Below, piece by piece: positions 24,475 to 35,464 of a stretch of 64,000 nt of DNA. Origin of the DNA: Euphorbia lathyris. Taxonomy: Eukaryota; Streptophyta; Magnoliopsida; Malpighiales; Euphorbiaceae. Made by a program: the position numbers and the translations under genes. Each line of letters starts with the position of its first letter. Positions within the stretch are counted from its first letter, which is position 1. The notes beneath the pieces are model-generated. The model worked only from the letters and a program-made list of their open reading frames with translations. It searched no databases and was not told the origin of the DNA. The stretch covers positions 7,889,001 through 7,953,000 of the forward strand of contig NC_088916.1 in the NCBI RefSeq assembly GCF_963576675.1, read 5' to 3'.

Positions 24475-25625
24475 TGCACACTCTTCACCTGGTATGTATT
24501 CTAATTTTTCTTCATTCTTTTTTATTTTTTATATTATTTGTAGAAAATGGAAGCTTTGATTTATAAGTTGAATCTCTAATATTGTGGATAATAATAATAA
24601 TTATAATAAAAGCTATTTGAATTTGTGTATTAGTTTAAATTTTTGGGTTAATAGTTCTTTAACATAGTATTAAAACTCATAAATATTGTGATTTTAGAAT
24701 TAAATCCTAATGATTCTATTTTTTTTAATAAAATTCCAATATGTTAGATCAAATAGTTGATTGAGATATTATTATAATAACTTTTTAGATCAAGTGAAGG
24801 AAAAAATAAAACATATATTAATTCTATTTATTAATGATATTTTAATAGATCTACTAAGATAATTATTGATTCTTATAAAACTTGATCTAAGTGATAGGAG
24901 GGTTGTCAATATATAAGAGTAATTTTAGACTATATTTAAAATACAGCAAGGCTCAGAACTTTCAAAAAAAAATAATTTTATGTTTTTTCATAATTTATTT
25001 TTTTATTTTTCCCACATCTAGTTTTTTATTATCTTTTTTGACAGTGCCAAAGCAATGAATATGGAAATACAACAAGTATAGAACCAAAATGCATGGAATT
25101 CATATCAGCATTAGCAGCAGGAAAAAAAGCAAAACTAATGGTATAGATAACCACAGAAGCATAACACCATTAACAATAGCTCTAGCAGTAGCAGCAAAAC
25201 ACACAGGAGGCAAACTTATCTGCATAATTTCACCTCACCAGCAAAATTTCAAGAAAACAAGTTCCCAAAATTTACACAATCTTCAACATCTTCAAGATGT
25301 GATTGAATTTGTTCATGGAAATCCTCTCCAATTAGTGAAGGAATTGAAGAAGGTGGATCTTCTTGTGATTGATGGAAGGTTGGAGGATCAGATAAAGTTG
25401 ATTAAGGTTGTTGATTTTAATGAAAATGGGTGTGATATTGTAGGGCATAATATGCATTATAGGAGGAATTGTTTGATTTCATTTGGGGAGGTTTTGAGTG
25501 GGAAGAAAGGAGTTGAGTATAAGACTATGGCTATTGGAGATGGGATTGAATTGACTAGAATTGGGTGTATGAGCAAGGTTACTAGGAGATATAGGAGGTT
25601 TCATGTCACTTTTGAGAATTATTGA
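24475..25625 (+). pseudogene. DUF1442 pseudogene (copy 2)
   Basis: Only the last codons of exon 1 remain (TTGCACACTCTTCACCTG ending 24491, before donor GTATGT). The start codon and the MDKWSPQDAMNAY segment are deleted. Exon 2 begins at 25045 after acceptor TTGACAG. It then carries a nonsense change, GAA to TAG, at 25144-25146, and a 1-base deletion near 25160 (copy 1 gaaggaata, copy 2 gaagcata). After that the frame is open and almost identical to copy 1 up to the stop at 25623-25625. An ATG at 25089 in the shifted frame allows a 178-codon open frame that joins the correct frame after the deletion, so a protein lacking the N-terminus could in principle be made. I judge it a pseudogene. Confidence 0.88.
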
Positions 25626-25654
25626 CCTAATTTTCGCTTTGATTTGGGCTCCAA

Positions 25655-26455
25655 ATAGCTTAGGGGAAAGGGTGCTCGGGTTGATGGATTCGTGGGTTGT
25701 CCGTTGAAGGGCTCTGGGAGTGTGGGTTGTCCATGGAAGGGCTCGAGTGTGACTGGATTCGTGGGCTCTGGGTGTGTGGTTGTGGAGCCGGATTCTCGAG
25801 TTGTGCTTGAAAGATATGGGCTCGGGCTCTGGGTGTGGTGGTGGAGTCCGATTCTTGGAATCAGCTTGAAAGATATGGGTGGAGCTGGATTTATGGGTGG
25901 TTTTCTTTGGTTTTTGTGTGGTGGTGTCAGCTTGAAAGATATGGGTGGAGCTGGATTTATGGGTGGTTTTCTTTGGTTTTTGTGTGGTGGTGGAGATGGA
26001 TTCGCGGGTTGTGCTTGAAAGATATGGGTGGAGCTGGATGTACGGATGGTTGTGTTTGGTTTTTGTGTGGTCGTGGAGATGGATTTGCGGGTTGTGCTTG
26101 AAAGGTATGGATGGAGCTGGATTCACGGCGCGGTTGTCTTTGGTTTTTGTGTGGTCGTGGAAATGGATTTGCGGGTTGTGCTTGAAAGATATGGGTGGAG
26201 CTGGATTCTATGGGTGGTGGTCTTTGGTTTTGATGTGGTCATGGAGATGGATTCGCAGGTTGTGCTTGAAAGATATGGGTGGAGCTGGATGCATGGGTGG
26301 TTGTCTTTGGTTTTTGTGTGGTCGTCCGCGGGTTGTGTTTGAAAGATATGGGTGGAGCTGGATGCACGGGTGGTTGTCTTTGGTTTTTGTGTGGTCATGG
26401 AGATGGATTCGTGGGTTGTGCTTGAAAGATACGGGTGGAGCTGGATGCACCGATG
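25655..26455. repeat. Minisatellite, about 83-86-bp unit, copy 2
   Basis: The anchor CTTGAAAGATATGGGTGGAG recurs at about 25863, 25930, 26011, 26094, 26178, 26264, 26334 and 26418. Most steps are 83-86 bp, with two shorter ones (about 67 and 71). Each unit also carries TTTGGTTTTTGTGTGGTCGT. Because 84 is divisible by 3 and the units lack stops, long frames appear on both strands; they are not genes. Confidence 0.9.
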
Positions 26456-26815
26456 GTAAAGAAAAGTCTACTTTTAGGAGGAGAAAGTAGATTTCCACCC
26501 GACGATCCAGAATAGGGATAAGTCCTTAGGCCTCCTTAGTCTAACTCTCCTTCAAGTTCACTTCCATTAAAGATACCGCTCTACTAAAGTGAAATCCGCC
26601 CCTTTTAATTCATAAGGATGAGTAGAGCGAAGTCGTGTTGTCAATGGATTTCCTTTCGCTAGAAAAGCAGGATGGGGGAGCTGCTTGAGCATTCCATAAA
26701 GAAGGACGGACAGGTGAATGCTTCTTCTTCGCTGCCTCACTTCTTTCTAGAAGGACTTGCTCCCTATTCATCTTCATCTATTGGCCCTATTGTTGGCTGG
26801 CAAGGAGACAAAGCT
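26456..26815. other. Foreign block inserted in the minisatellite (possibly mitochondrial DNA)
   Basis: Repeat sequence stops after GGAGCTGGATGCAC and resumes at about 26816 with CTTTGGTTTTTGTGTGGTC. The 360 bp between has balanced base composition unlike its surroundings, with no similarity to the repeat. Its style (AGTAGAGCGAAGTCGTG, CTTTCGCTAGAAAAGC) resembles plant mitochondrial intergenic DNA. That origin is an inference from look alone. Confidence 0.45.
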
Positions 26816-27035
26816 TTATCTTTGGTTTTTGTGTGGTCGTGGAGAGAGATTCGCGGGTTGTTTTTGAAATATATCGGTGGAGCTGGATTCTTGGGTTGTC
26901 TTTGGAAGGGCTATGGGTGTGTGTGGTGAGCTGGATAGGATAGAAATTGTTCCTTTCTTGAAAGGGCTCTAGGTGTGTGATCGCGGAGTTGGATTCTCGG
27001 ATTATTCTCACTTTTATAGTAAGTTGTGTTAAAAA
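26816..27035. repeat. Minisatellite continuation after the insert
   Basis: Two or three degraded units (GTGGTCGTGGAGAGAGATTC, GGGTTGTCTTTGGAAGGGC) continue the array interrupted at 26455. Confidence 0.7.
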
Positions 27036-27037
27036 CC

Positions 27038-27219
27038 TTTTTGCTTGGTTTATCGAAATTTGTTCACCTTGACGAGATAAGAATAGATAAAGTTCGTTCA
27101 GGTTCAGGTTTATGAGTTTGAAGATCAGTTTTTGCTTGGTTTATCGAAATTTGTTCACCTTGACGAGATAAGAATAGATAAAGTTCGTTCAGGTTCAGGT
27201 TTATGAGTTTGAAGATCAG
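27038..27219 (+). repeat. Perfect 91-bp tandem duplication
   Basis: Units 27038-27128 and 27129-27219, both starting TTTTTGCTTGG and ending GATCAG, show no difference that I can find. The homologous position in duplication copy 1 (about 21725) has a single unit, so this doubling is younger than the block duplication. Confidence 0.9.
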
Positions 27220-27839
27220 TTTGTTCATTTTTATATATTGTAAAGGTAATCGTGCAAAACTATTGGTTACTCATCATAGAGAGTGGTGTATTATTATAGG
27301 TTTCTAAAATATTTTGTTTTTGTAAGACGGTGCGGGGTGCGGGTTTAGTTTCGTTCTTTTTCTACTTAGGGTTTTTAGCCTTCCTCCTCAAGTAACCAAA
27401 AATTTATGCTTTGATTAGGTTATATTTTTTTGGAATGCAACCAAATCATGTACATTTAATAATTTTCGGAAATAAAGTACTTTCTGCGTTCTGTTGAAAT
27501 AGTGTTCTGTTTGTTGAATGATTCTAATTTATTTGTCTACAATATATTTGATGTTATTTTTTTTTAAAAGACAATATTTGATGTTTTGAGATCGGTTACT
27601 GGAAAAGGATGAAACTTACGTTTTTTTTTTTTAAAGATGAAACTTATGTTTTAAGTTTGTTTTATTGTTGCTTCAAATTTTTTTATTTTATTTTATCGTC
27701 TAATCTTAATTAAGATTTATTCGCTTCAAAAAGAAATTAAGATGTATTCAGTTCAACTTCAATTTATATTTTTCTATTTAATAAAATCCTTATTTAAGAA
27801 ATTAATTGGGATTTCTATATATCTAAATGTTAAAATTAG

Positions 27840-28350
27840 TGATAACATTGTGATATTATCCTAAGGATCAAAAGGGATATTCGTCTAAAGAACGTCACGT
27901 GTTGGTCGCCTGATACGGGAATTCCGCGGCGTATCGAAGTAAAGAGATCCGACGGACGGGCGGATCACTTAGAACTCGTCAAGAAAGTCCGCAGGCGAAC
28001 CTGTAAGGCGAATCTCCATAAGCTCTCAATCCGCCACTAGAACGGCCGGGCCGATCCGGCAATAAATACCATTAATGAGCTATCAATTAGCTAACCGCCA
28101 ACTTAAGGGTAATCTATAACCGCCATTAATGGGACATTAATGGAGACTTTCTAGTTACTGAAGGTTACAACTTCATGATTATTTATAGCCTACATCTCAG
28201 GCTGTCAAGGTACACATTCACTTACCCTCTGTCAGTTCAGTTGGTTTCCTTGTTCTTCCTTACTGACTTTGGCATCGGAGCTTCCCCCGTCGAACCCAAC
28301 GACGTCCCCACAGGGACGGAAGCCGATCATAATTTTTCCACAAGTCATCA
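27840..28350. mobile_element. Solo LTR (probably gypsy-type)
   Basis: The 511-bp sequence begins TGATAACATTG and ends AAGTCATCA. It is flanked by a perfect 5-bp duplication ATTAG (27835-27839 and 28351-28355). It is GC-richer than its surroundings, with an ATTTATAGCC TATA-like box at about 28181 and a GGCATCGGAGC..CCCCGTCGAACCC segment towards the 3' end that resembles gypsy LTR ends. No internal domain is present, so it arose by LTR-LTR recombination or is a remnant. Confidence 0.75.
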
Positions 28351-28355
28351 ATTAG

Positions 28356-29094
28356 AATAACTATTGGTGTTTTATTGGTGTTTTCTTTGTTTTTTTTTAT
28401 AAAGTTAGTTTTATTTTATTTTTTTACTGTTGAATGATGGTGAAAATATATAAAGTAAGGTTTATTTTATTGGATGATGGTGAAAATATATAAAATAAGA
28501 TTTACTTATTTAAAAACAAAGTAAATATGATAGATGTGAATGACAAAGTTTTCACAGTTGGATGATGGCGAAAATATATAAAATAAAATTTATTTTATCA
28601 AAAAAAAAATAAGCATAGTCTCTAACAGAATAAATGTAAAGGACAAAGTAAGCATCGTCTCTACTAGAATATATGTGTTATCAGAATTAATATCTGTTTG
28701 TTTTTAATTTTTGAATCTGCTTTTTGTTTTTTAAATCTAAATAGAAGATAAAAAGTATTTGGTAAAAATTCGAAACAACTATTTTTTATAAAAAAATTAA
28801 CTAATATCTGTTAGTTATCTGTTAAGCAAACAGTTAATAATAACAACAAACATCAGACAAGAGTAGCTGAAACAAATGGCTCTAAATGTGAATAAAATGG
28901 AAGCAGACTCTGTAAAATTTGAAGAAGGCAAATATAAGATGCATTGGACCCTTTGGCCCATTATAGGTCCAAATACATAACCGTAATTTTTAGTTAATCT
29001 GAAATGGAAGACTCTAGCACATATAGCAAGAATTCAAATTTTAATTTCATTCAACTTTATCGTGGGCAAAGAAAATTTTCAATTTATGAGAGGC
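28356..29094. other. Intergenic, with a short tandem repeat at 28430-28640
   Basis: Three copies of TGATGGTGAAAATATATAAA (about 28434, 28473 and a GGCG variant at about 28564) stand among AT-rich DNA. No coding seen. Confidence 0.5.
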
Positions 29095-29262
29095 GAAAGT
29101 GTAGTTTTTTTTGAATGAAGGTTGGGACGCGAAGGAATGCTGGACATCCCAACTAGGTTGGCACCCCCAGCACAACCAACAACCCTTTTATTAAAAAAGA
29201 AAAGAAAAAAGTACAGCAGAAGGAGGGAAGAAGAAAGAAAAAAGAAAAAAGAAAACAAAAGA

Positions 29263-32200
29263 TTACATCACACGAATATGCGGTACATTGCATATATCAT
29301 TAAACACCAATGCTTGACAGAAGTGAGGAGCCGAATGCCACCAACAGCTCGAAGGGGCGGACTGCCCATGGCTCGCAAGCTTATCTACAACTTGATTCCC
29401 TTCCCTGAAAATATGAGTGGCTTTCCAGTTCATTACCGACAGCTGATGAAGACAAGCTTTCCTATCTCTTCTGATCCTCCAAGGGACCTCTTCTTGACTA
29501 TTATTGAGCAGTTGAATAACATAAACGGAATCTGATTCAATCCATAAATTCCGCCAGTTCCTTTCCCACGCAGCTTTGACTGCAAAAATGATTGCCTTGA
29601 GTTCAGCTATGTGTGCTGGAGAATTTTGAATAGGGAAAGCGAAGCAACCTAGAGCAAATCCCCTGTAGTTCCGAAAAATACCGCCTACACGGGCATTACC
29701 AGAATTTCCGGAAGCTCCATCCGTGTTGACCTCTAGCCAGTTGACCGGCGGAGCAATCCAGCGCACCACCACAAAATCTGGATCAGGTGGCGGACGGATA
29801 CCAGCAATAGAGTCCGTGCAACCCTCATTTATTAAAAGAAGTAGCCTGTACTTTAGCATTTGGATTGAAGGAAGCTCACCGTCGAAAATAGCACGGTTTC
29901 GAGTAAAACATATGAACCAAGTGCAGGTTATTACAGCGAATATCCATTTCTTTCTCCAGCTACGTCTGACCCGTATATCGCGAACCATGGATAAAAAGTC
30001 AGCGAAGGAGGAGATGAGGTTGCAGCGGACATTAAAGACAGCAAAAACCATATTCCACAGATCTCTTGCAACAGTGCACATCACGAATAAGTGCGGAACA
30101 TTTTCTTCATTGCTTTTACATAATTCGCAGCGCTGAGCCATAAAGAAACCATGATTTTGCAGCAGTGATTGGAGAGGAAGTTTACCATGGATCAGCTTCC
30201 AGCAAGTGGCAGCGCGGCATGGAGGAACAAAAGAATTCCAGAGGAACTTGCTCCACGCAACCGGCTCGCCTTGAAGGCGGTGTAAGTAAGCTAAACGAGC
30301 CGTTAGCTTGCCCGAATCTGAAGGCTTCCAAATACAGAGATCATTTCCATCAAATGCTTCAATTTGTCTGATGTTGGCCTGAACATGCGCAGGAATGTCA
30401 CTCAAATCATTCCAGACGCCATTAAGCTTGAAGTTCCGAATTGGTTCAAAAAGCTTTGTCTGAGATTTCTTCGGTAAACCAATCTGATCCGCAACTGTCG
30501 GAACAATCCATCTGTCTGTCCAGAAGTTTAAGGTCGAATCTTCACCAAACCACCAGACCGATTCCTCTCTAATTAGATCAAAGTTAGCTCTTATCGAAGA
30601 CCAGATTGAGGAGTTTGCAATGTATCTTTTATGCCAGAAGTCTCAAAAAACGGCATCTGATCAAATTGATGATAAAGTCGTTACCCTGTAAAAGATCCCA
30701 GCTAAATTTAGCAAGCAAGGTAGTGTTAAAGACTCTGAAGTCTTTGATGCCCAAGCCACCATTTGCAATCTGCTGACAACAAGTTCTCCAGGGAACAACA
30801 ATAAGTTTTCTTCGATCTTTGTCCCCCGTCCAAAGAAAGTTACGGACTGCTCTATTAACACGCGCAATAAGAGAGGCCGGCCATCTGTACAACAGAAAAG
30901 AGTGAACTAAAGCACCAGTTAAAGCAGACTTGACCAGGGTGAGCCTACCAGCAAAAGAGAGAATGCCCTTTCCAAAGACTGAATTTACTAAGAAATTTGT
31001 CAATCATAGGATTCAAGAATCGGGATCTAGGGGCTCCCTGAAATAGCAGAACACCCAGATAATTGAGCGGAAGGCTAGTCTGTGAGATGCCCAGGATGTT
31101 GGAGAGTCTGCTTTTGCGCACAGCGGTAGTGAAATTGCCAAATAAAACTTGTGATTTGCTCCAGTTGACAGCTTGCCCAGAGAAGGCTTCATACATGCTA
31201 AATAGGTCTTTAATGCATTTCATGTTTTTTGTCGAAGCTCTTGCAAAAATCATCATATCATCAGCGTATAGCAGATGAGAGGGAAAAGCAGCAGTACAAG
31301 TGTGATTCATTGGATCAAATCTGCCCTCTACCACTAATTTTGAAATCCACCTGCCCAGAAAGTCTTCTGCAATTCCAAACAGAATGGAAGAGAGAGGATC
31401 ACCCTGTCTGACTCCACAGGAGCATCCAAAGAAGCCTTTTATTCCTCCTCCAAGAGCAATTGAAATTCTGGCCGACCTCAGAATTTCCAAAATCCAGTTC
31501 CTAAATTGCAGAGAAAACCCAAACGAGTCAAGGACGGCCAATAGGAAGTTCCAATCAAGGGTGTCAAAGGCCTTTTTAATATCAATCTTGAGAGCCATGT
31601 TGCCCCCAAAGCACTTCTTTTTGAGCATGTTGATACCTTCAGAAGCTGCAGCTATGCAATGATGAATGCTTCTTCCTGCTATGAAACCAAATTGGTTGTC
31701 AGATATGATTCTGGAGGCAATTGGAGCAAGTCTGTCTACTAATATTGACGAAATTGATGAATCTCATTGGCTCCTTCTAGTTTGGGAATCAGAGCAATAA
31801 TGCTTGAATTCAATCCAGGCAGCATGTAACCCGAATCAAAGAAGCTGAAAACCATTTGACAGACGTCATAGCAAACAATATCCCAATAGTGCTGATAGAA
31901 GGTACCTCCAAACCCATCTGGGCCAGGTGAGCTGTCTTTGTTCATGCTAAATACGACATTGCGAATTTCTTCGCACGAGGGCCTCTGCGTTAGAGTAACA
32001 TCATCAATAGCAGTGACACATTGAGGAATGACCGCTCTCACAGAATCATAATTAATTTGTCTCAAACTGCCAGTGAAAAGAGAAGTATAATAGTCGACTA
32101 CGTCCTGGGCAACCACATTTTCATCATTAATAATTGCGTTATCAATAAGAAGGCTGTCAAGGGAGGATTGAACCTTACGGATTTTGGCTGATCGATGGAA

Positions 32201-33274
32201 GAATGATGAGTTCATGTCCCCGGCGGCAAGCCATTTTTCCCTGCTTTTATCCCTGTATAAGAGTTCTTGTCTGTACAGCTGCAGATCAAGATCATTTTGT
32301 GCAACTAGCTCTTCATCAAACCGATCATCATTGAGACCCTCTCTGGATATAATTCCTTGAATTTCCTCAAGCCTTGCCAGAGCCGCGGCAATGTTGCTTT
32401 CAACACATCCAAAAACCTCTTTATTCCATATTCGAATCTTGTGCCTGAGAGATTTAAGTTTGTGACATAACAACTGAGCTGGCGGGAGGGAGATGTTGTT
32501 GGAGGACCAATGATCAGCCACTAGATTTCGCAGCGAATCATGTGTAGTCCACATGGTAAGAAAACGAAACCTACTCCTCTTAGCACTCCCATTAGCGCAG
32601 GAAAGGACAATCGGACAGTGATCAGACTTATTCCAAGGGAGAACAGAGCAAGATATTTTATCCCAGCAGTCCATAAAACTATCATTTACCAGTGCCCTAT
32701 CGAGCTTGCATTCAACATGGTCGTTGCCCCTTCTTCCATTCGACCAAGTGTAATATAGACCAGAACTTTCAACTTCAGTCAGGCCCCCATTACTGATGAA
32801 ATTTCTAAAATCACGACAGCTGCTCTCTGAAGGGCTCCTTCCTGTTTTCTCATGAGCTCCTGTAATCGCATTAAAATCTCCCAGGACTATCCATTTTTCA
32901 CAAGCTGAACTCTCTAGGATTGAATTCCAGAGAATCCTTCTCCTGCTGGCAATATTATCTCCATAAACAAAAGTAATTTGGTAGTCATTATGGTTCAGAC
33001 TATACCTGATAGTGATGTGTTGTTCATGTCTGATCACAGTGGAGCATCGAGTACTGATACCAGTTTTGTAAAACACCCAGATAGAGTTGTTACTATTGTG
33101 ATCAATGCGTTGCATTCCAAATGAGTTCCAGAAACTAGAATGAATTCTATCAAATTCTACCATGGGCTCAGCCAAGCACAAAAAATCAGGATGATTAGTT
33201 CTGCAAAGCAATTTAAGGGCTCTCTGCATTCCTTCATTCATGATTCCCCTGCAGTTCCAGAATAAAAGATTCAT
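29263..33274 (-). pseudogene. LINE family 1 ORF2 (endonuclease, reverse transcriptase, RNase H)
   Basis: It starts MNLLFWNCRG at 33274. Endonuclease: Glu36, GDFN (132-135) and SDHCPI (217-222) are present. RT: KIDIKKAFDTLDW, RQGDPLSSILF and the active site LLYADDMMIF. Then a zf-RVT segment (CELCKSNEENVPHLFVMC), and RNase H with NTDGAS, AELKAI, ESDS and VVDKLAS, so all acidic residues remain. Damage: a deletion of about a dozen codons plus a frame change at about 31748, removing the F-R-P-I-S/A-L block; a small deletion in a CTCT run at about 30965; and a third frame change at about 30640. The protein normally nicks the target and primes reverse transcription from it. This copy is inactive. 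Confidence 0.9.
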
Positions 33275-34596
33275 ATAAATTTTAAAGGGGGGCGAGTACG
33301 GCCTATCGGACGAGAATCACTGTTAATTCTCTTTGGTTTCCTGCGGGATGTTATCCAATCGCTTCCTTCAGCAGCATATTCGTTCATTGTGCAAATCTCT
33401 CTGCTATTTGTTCTAAGCATGTGCTGAGTCCACTCATGAGTTTTTGAGAGGAAGTTTACCTGTTTAGGAATTCCCTCTAGCAAGTGAATCTCAAACTCTG
33501 AACCAGCCGCAGATCCTCTTTCATCTTCACTGTAATCTCCCCAGGCATCATTACCGTCTGTTTCAGTTTTTTGCTCAACTGTCTCAGATTTATGCAGCAC
33601 CATCTGCAGCGAGTTGTCATTCTTTTCCGTACATGCCGCTTCTTCTTCTTTATGCGATGGAGTAGAAGGCTCCTATTGCATAGCAGTAGCCTCAGCTTGA
33701 GAGCGGCGCCAGACCATCTCATTAACTTTAGCCTGCGTATTCTTCTTAGCCTGTGAATTAGAATTTCTTCGACAAGCCGAAGATGAATGTCCTACAGAGG
33801 AGCAAGTTCCACATAGCGATGGTAAATTTTCATATTCAAGGAAAACCCATTGCTTTTGATTATCAATATCAATTCTAAGCCTATCTTGAATTTCCAAAGA
33901 TAGCTCAACATCAATTAGAACTCTAGCATAGTGCCCAAATTCCCCATTGACTGTGTTTTTATCAAATCTAATAGGAACACCAACAGCTCTAGCAATGCTA
34001 GCAATAATTCTGGTATCCCAGAATTCCCACGGCAAATTATAAAATCTTACCCATACTTGTGCAGACGTGGATTTGTGAAGGTCCGGATTGAAGCATGGAT
34101 TCCAGGGTGAGAATCTGATGATTCCAGGTTTCAGAGAGATCGCTCCCTGGCTCCAAATGTCCTAAAGAGCCCTTTCATCTGGCATAACAATTTGATAAAA
34201 TCCCTTGCCCAGAGATATCAATTTCCAGTCCATACTTCGCTTCCAAACTTGATTCAGCTTCTGCTTAAGATCAGCATGTTTCCAGGGTTTGTCCCCCTTG
34301 TTTAGCGAAACCCGTCCAATGACGGAATGCTGAACTGCTTTGATTCGTTCTTCATATAGCTTCTGCGAAATTTTGATCGATTTGAAACCTCCCTCTTCTG
34401 TAACCATAGGCAGAGAAGAGTTGGGAGCGGCCAACATCGGCGATGGAATTGCCGTCGAGGAGATGGAGTTCTTGACCACATCTGCAAAGGAAGCTGCAGC
34501 AGATCTCCCAATAGCAGCTTTAGAGGACATTGAGAAGGATTTTCTGTCGAATAAGTGCGCGATAGCAAACGCCGAATCATCTCCGGCGGCCGACAT
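33271..34596 (-). pseudogene. LINE family 1 ORF1 (DUF4283 / zinc-knuckle gag-like)
   Basis: One frame of 442 codons runs from ATG at 34596 to TGA at 33271-33273, broken by two TAG codons (34162-34164 and 33673-33675) and no frameshift. The N-terminal part has SFADVVKNS and then the DUF4283 region (GDKPWKHADLKQKLNQVWKR, WVRFYNLPWEFWDT). The middle has a knuckle CGTCSSVGHSSSAC that fits C-x2-C-x4-H-x4-C. The C-terminal third is acidic and low in complexity. ORF1 proteins of plant LINEs bind element RNA. The stop codon overlaps the ORF2 start as ATGA. Confidence 0.88.
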
Positions 34597-34647
34597 GGTG
34601 GAGATCGGAATCGCACTAGGTCATCCTCCGGAGAAAGTGTAGTTTTT

Positions 34648-34952
34648 AAACACAATAAAGATTGATGGATAGAACTTAAAAAATAATTATATTTTTACTT
34701 AATTAACCTTTATTTAAAAAGTAAAGATTTATCAAATAATTAACATTAAACATAATATAGTTGCAAATTGTTGTTTCATATTTCAAGGTGTTTTGTACTT
34801 TCAATATTACTCTATCATAAAAACTTCTTTGATTAATTCTATCATGAAGCTTCTTAATTTCTATATATTGAAACCTATAAATTGCATTGAACTTTTTAAG
34901 TTTGAAAACGATGGCCTAATACAGTCCCAGTCCCTTTAGTTGTCCAAAAATT
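34648..34952. other. AT-rich spacer between the LINE and the LTR element
   Basis: This stretch of about 300 bp has no repeat or gene that I can recognise. Confidence 0.4.
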
Positions 34953-34957
34953 GTAAC

Positions 34958-35464
34958 TGTTGGAAAATTTTGAATAAAATTATATATTAATTTATATACC
35001 AACAAATACCTCCTTTCATGAACAGTCGTTTCTGTTATGTACAGTCGTATTCGTACGTGAACATTCGTGTCTGTCCGTGTACAGTCGTGTTCGTTCGTGA
35101 AAAGAAATATCCTTTCACGTTCTATTTATATAGAATGGATTGCCAAATTCACATACTGTGAGAGAAAATATTCTCTGGAATTCTTCCTGCTCTCTTTCTG
35201 TTCATAATGTTCTTGTTTTCCTGCTCCGGTGATAACTATGCTACACACAGTTTGAGTTCGCTTGCGTAATCTGTTGTATCCTGGAAGACGATCGTCAATA
35301 GCGACGATATCGTCTTAAGGAAACTGCTAATACAGGCCTCAGATTTGTCTATCTCTTTCCTTTTAATTTCCAATTTTACTGTTTATATATTTTTCTGTGT
35401 TTATTTTGTTTTTGGCTAATCACATCTAACATTTTTTAAGACAGACCTAATCGTTTGTCTAACA
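34958..35464 (+). repeat. 5' LTR
   Basis: The U3 part contains four tandem copies of a roughly 20-bp unit, ACAGTCGT-T-CGT-CGTG(A/T), between about 35022 and 35100. They are followed by a TATA-like CTATTTATATAG at about 35122. The same layout is in the 3' LTR. Confidence 0.85.

Larger units (their letters stand above)
24116..27600 (+). repeat. Segmental duplication, copy 2
   Basis: This is the second copy of the 18887-22200 block, with the DUF1442 pseudogene, an expanded minisatellite, an unrelated insert (about 26455-26815) and a 91-bp tandem doubling not found in copy 1. Confidence 0.85.
29110..34632 (-). mobile_element. Full-length L1-type LINE, family 1
   Basis: The element reads on the minus strand: 5' end near 34632, ORF1, ORF2, and a 3' end with an A-tail (seen as T8 at about 29105-29112). 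A 15-bp perfect target duplication GAAAGTGTAGTTTTT flanks it (29095-29109 and 34633-34647; the T run makes the exact edge uncertain). Domain order is gag-like DUF4283 with CCHC knuckle, endonuclease, reverse transcriptase, zf-RVT, RNase H, as in plant L1 elements with RNase H. Several stops and frameshifts make it non-autonomous now. A truncated relative with the same 3' end lies at 38249-38960. Confidence 0.92.

Noticed and set aside
25692..26498. Long frames up to 215 codons on both strands
   Set aside because: Same cause: 84-bp units are near a multiple of three and lack stops. Mirror-image frames on both strands argue against coding.
33673..34164. Amber read-through of the two TAG codons in LINE 1 ORF1
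   Set aside because: The context after each TAG does not match a known read-through signal (the second has CAA before it but GAG after), and ORF2 carries ordinary disabling mutations, so decay is simpler.
35022..35100. CRISPR-like array of short repeats
   Set aside because: The units are directly tandem without spacers, and lie in the U3 of a plant LTR.
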